Below are positions 62,412 through 64,000 of a DNA stretch of 64,000 nucleotides, one piece after another. Position 1 is the stretch's first letter. The number at the start of each line of letters is the position of its first letter. The stretch is from positions 1-64,000 of the forward strand of contig JAFYZU010000023.1 of assembly GCA_017548565.1 (NCBI GenBank). The letters are read 5' to 3'. This stretch comes from Treponema sp. GTDB taxonomy: Bacteria; Spirochaetota; Spirochaetia; Treponematales; Treponemataceae. The notes under the pieces are model-generated. The model was not told where the DNA came from. It did not search any database and worked only from the letters and a program-made list of their open reading frames with translations. The position numbers and the translations under genes are program-made.

Positions 62412-63521
62412 TTAATTTGCATTACGAACAATACGAAATCCTACTATATCATAGTCTTTTACAGTAGACCAATTTCTGCAGGATACACATGCACAAGAAG
62501 CTCCTGTCCAATAATACAGTGCACCTGAACCTTTACCCTCAAATCCTACACTGCCACCACGTAATATATGCGCTTTTCCAGAACTTGGTCCTAAAGGATT
62601 TTTACAATTACCTGTTTCAATAATATCAGTCCAATAGTCATAGCACCATTCCCAAACATTTCCACTCATGTCATAGATATTGATTGTATTTGGTTGTTTT
62701 GTTCCAACTTCATGTGTTTTTCTGGAAAACTGGCCATTAAATGAATCAGAATAATCTGTAATTCCATTTAATGAATTGTAATAATACCATCCTACTGTAT
62801 CAAGTCCTGAATTCTTTGCGGATGAAAAGCTATCACCTTTAGCACATTGTGAACCACTAAAAAAATAATTCCATGCCTCTTTTGTTTGATCTGCCCCTCT
62901 GGCCGCAAATTCCCATTCAGCTTCAGTTGGCAAACGATAACCTTTTTTTTTCATATTTACCGTAACTTTTGCATCAATTATGCTTCCATTAGAAACTTTA
63001 ATGTTTGAAATATTATATACTCTATCAGAATAATGCATAGTTTTTTTAGTTAGAAGATTACAGAAATAAACAGCATCATACCATGAAATAGATTCAACAG
63101 GTCTGAGTTTTTGATTTTCTTTATTTGGAGGAGAATCTAAAAATCGAGATGGTTTAGTAGAGAGGTTTATTCTGCTTCCCTTTATTACTGCTTCATATAA
63201 TTCTTGTGATACTTCATATTGATTCATAATAAATGGACTTAATGTAACGATACGATTTGTTCTAAAAACTCCTCCATAATCGAAATCTGGTATATCGCTC
63301 ATATAATTTGGGTCTTTACCTATAATCGTAACTTCTTTTTCCATAACTTTTACTTCACCAGTTTTTTCATAACTTATACCATCTACTGTTATTGCTGGTT
63401 TTACACTATAATCAATGTTGATAGGATTGTAATCTAATGATTTTTTTGTTTCCGTTTTGCAGGAAATAAAGATAGAAATAAAAGCCAGCAATAAAATTGA
63501 GAAACTGAAAGTTTTTTTCAT
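62412..63521 (-). CDS. FGE-fold lipoprotein
   Basis: 369 residues from the ATG at 63521, set by GGGAGA; an ATG 15 nt upstream overlaps that RBS. Signal with IFISC. The FGE/SUMF1-like domain (about 65-365) shows MNQYEVSQELYEAVIKG, VESISWYDAVYFCNLLTKK, YRLPTEAEWEFAARGAD, NIYDMSGNVWEWCYDYW, LRGGSVGF and IVGFRIVRN. Unlike the homologue at 44.2 kb it has a Cys-rich end (SCACVSCRNW), so a redox role is possible, though surface binding is as likely: treponemal FGE-fold lipoproteins include the lectin-like TvpA. Confidence 0.83.
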   Translation of the reverse strand: MKKTFSFSILLLAFISIFISCKTETKKSLDYNPINIDYSVKPAITVDGISYEKTGEVKVMEKEVTIIGKDPNYMSDIPDFDYGGVFRTNRIVTLSPFIMNQYEVSQELYEAVIKGSRINLSTKPSRFLDSPPNKENQKLRPVESISWYDAVYFCNLLTKKTMHYSDRVYNISNIKVSNGSIIDAKVTVNMKKKGYRLPTEAEWEFAARGADQTKEAWNYFFSGSQCAKGDSFSSAKNSGLDTVGWYYYNSLNGITDYSDSFNGQFSRKTHEVGTKQPNTINIYDMSGNVWEWCYDYWTDIIETGNCKNPLGPSSGKAHILRGGSVGFEGKGSGALYYWTGASCACVSCRNWSTVKDYDIVGFRIVRNAN

Positions 63522-63601
63522 AAAAAAATCTCCCATAAAATATTACGGGAGATTATAACATTATTGTATAAAAAAATACATAGTTTATTGTAAATGAATG
63601 C

Positions 63602-64000
63602 TTATTCTGTTATATAGTAGTATTTATAGCCATCAGAATTTGTTTCGTGATAGCCGTCGATTCCATCACCGCTCCAGATAATATAATCATTAATAGTTTT
63701 GTTCTGAGGGCATTTTAAGAACGGTTTTCCATTGTTTATAAGCTTTTGTTTTGCTGCTGCATTAATCTTGATTGTTATGACAATTGGTATAAGATCTTCG
63801 TTTGTAAATCCTGATTCAATTTCCAGTACGGCTTTAGTTGTATCTGTAATGTTTTCATCTGTATCTATAACTTCAATGTTTTTAATACAGCATGCATTTT
63901 TTAAAATTACGGTGCCTGAACATTTTACACTCATACCGTTTATGTCAACTTGTTTAACATTATCGTAAGTGGCTGGAAGCTTGTCATCTAGGAGTTGGTT
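63602..64000 (-). CDS. C-terminal part of an exported or surface protein of unknown function
   Basis: The frame is open from the stop at 63602 to the right edge (about 132 residues), so the Met at 63934 is internal and the start lies outside the window. Visible sequence: LPATYDNVKQVDINGMSVKC, VILKNACCIKNIEV, VLEIESGFTNEDLIPIVITI and ending DGYKYYYITE, beta-rich with paired Cys. No family recognised. It lies 80 nt upstream of the FGE-like lipoprotein gene on the same strand. Confidence 0.6.
   Translation of the reverse strand, partial: NQLLDDKLPATYDNVKQVDINGMSVKCSGTVILKNACCIKNIEVIDTDENITDTTKAVLEIESGFTNEDLIPIVITIKINAAAKQKLINNGKPFLKCPQNKTINDYIIWSGDGIDGYHETNSDGYKYYYITE

Noticed and set aside
62412-63521. 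Diversity-generating retroelement target
   Set aside because: The FGE-like fold fits, but no reverse transcriptase or template repeat is in the window and the end lacks the Asn-rich codons typical of variable regions.
1-64000. tRNA, rRNA, insertion sequences, prophage
   Set aside because: No cloverleaf with a TTCGANTC-type arm, no rRNA-like sequence, and no transposase or phage structural motif was found on reading either strand.

Overview
The window looks like a compact, low-GC chromosome segment of a host-associated spirochaete, most likely a gut or rumen Treponema. This rests on gene content, not on any search: many lipoproteins with relaxed spirochaetal lipoboxes, a solitary FliG1-like flagellar switch protein, an NADH-dependent enoyl reductase (FabV/Ter type) with the Y240/K249 spacing I recall for the Treponema denticola enzyme, a long-form serine hydroxymethyltransferase, several class III cyclases and diguanylate cyclases, and alpha-galactoside/mannoside enzymes. 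I see no tRNA, rRNA, insertion sequence, prophage or CRISPR array. No gene-free stretch exceeds 300 bases.

Layout. 0-5.6 kb: exported proteins (a trypsin-like protease with a C-terminal beta-barrel-like region, lipoproteins, a Memo-family lipoprotein). 5.6-9.3 kb: RecQ-type helicase, OmpA-like protein, a membrane-anchored nuclease-like protein and three tandem covarying hairpins. 9.3-13.5 kb: potABCD polyamine importer (minus). 13.6-19.1 kb: adenylate cyclase, FecR-like protein, Fn3/beta-barrel protein and a small membrane protein. 19.2-20.9 kb: rplM-rpsI and recX. 20.8-23.5 kb: DHHW/AlgX-like plus MBOAT O-acetylation pair. 23.5-26.8 kb: GH36 alpha-galactosidase and GH130 mannoside phosphorylase (minus). 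27.0-36.5 kb: an essentially complete type II fatty acid synthesis operon, acpP-fabH-fabD-fabG-fabF-fabZ-fabV-accB-accC-accD-accA, then a CE2-like esterase. 37.6-46.8 kb: an AT-rich secretion/maturation locus (below). 46.9-64 kb: housekeeping and signalling genes (fliG1, cysK, rpsU, glyA, feoAB, GGDEF and EAL proteins, a second adenylate cyclase) among lipoproteins.

The most unusual region is 37.6-46.8 kb. A minus-strand operon encodes a C39-peptidase ABC exporter, an HlyD-type adaptor, a TolC-type channel and two paralogous small lipoproteins. Divergently, the plus strand encodes a 281-residue protein with a textbook double-glycine leader, a low-complexity linker and a C-terminal domain with a Cys...His...Asp arrangement suggestive of a papain/C39-like fold; then an FGE-fold lipoprotein with an SH3-like tail; then a radical SAM/SPASM maturase. 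A run of 15 A fills the spacer between the -35 and -10 of the promoter candidate for the leader protein, an arrangement typical of phase-variable promoters. I infer a modified, exported effector system, possibly with lipoprotein immunity; none of that function is proven by sequence.

Other non-coding signals: a group of genes whose -10 boxes lie 6-8 nt before the ATG with no Shine-Dalgarno sequence (likely leaderless mRNAs), a 17-bp complementarity that would bury the rpsU ribosome binding site in read-through transcripts, a palindromic operator candidate over the cysK -35 box, and six convergent gene pairs that abut or overlap with no terminator space.
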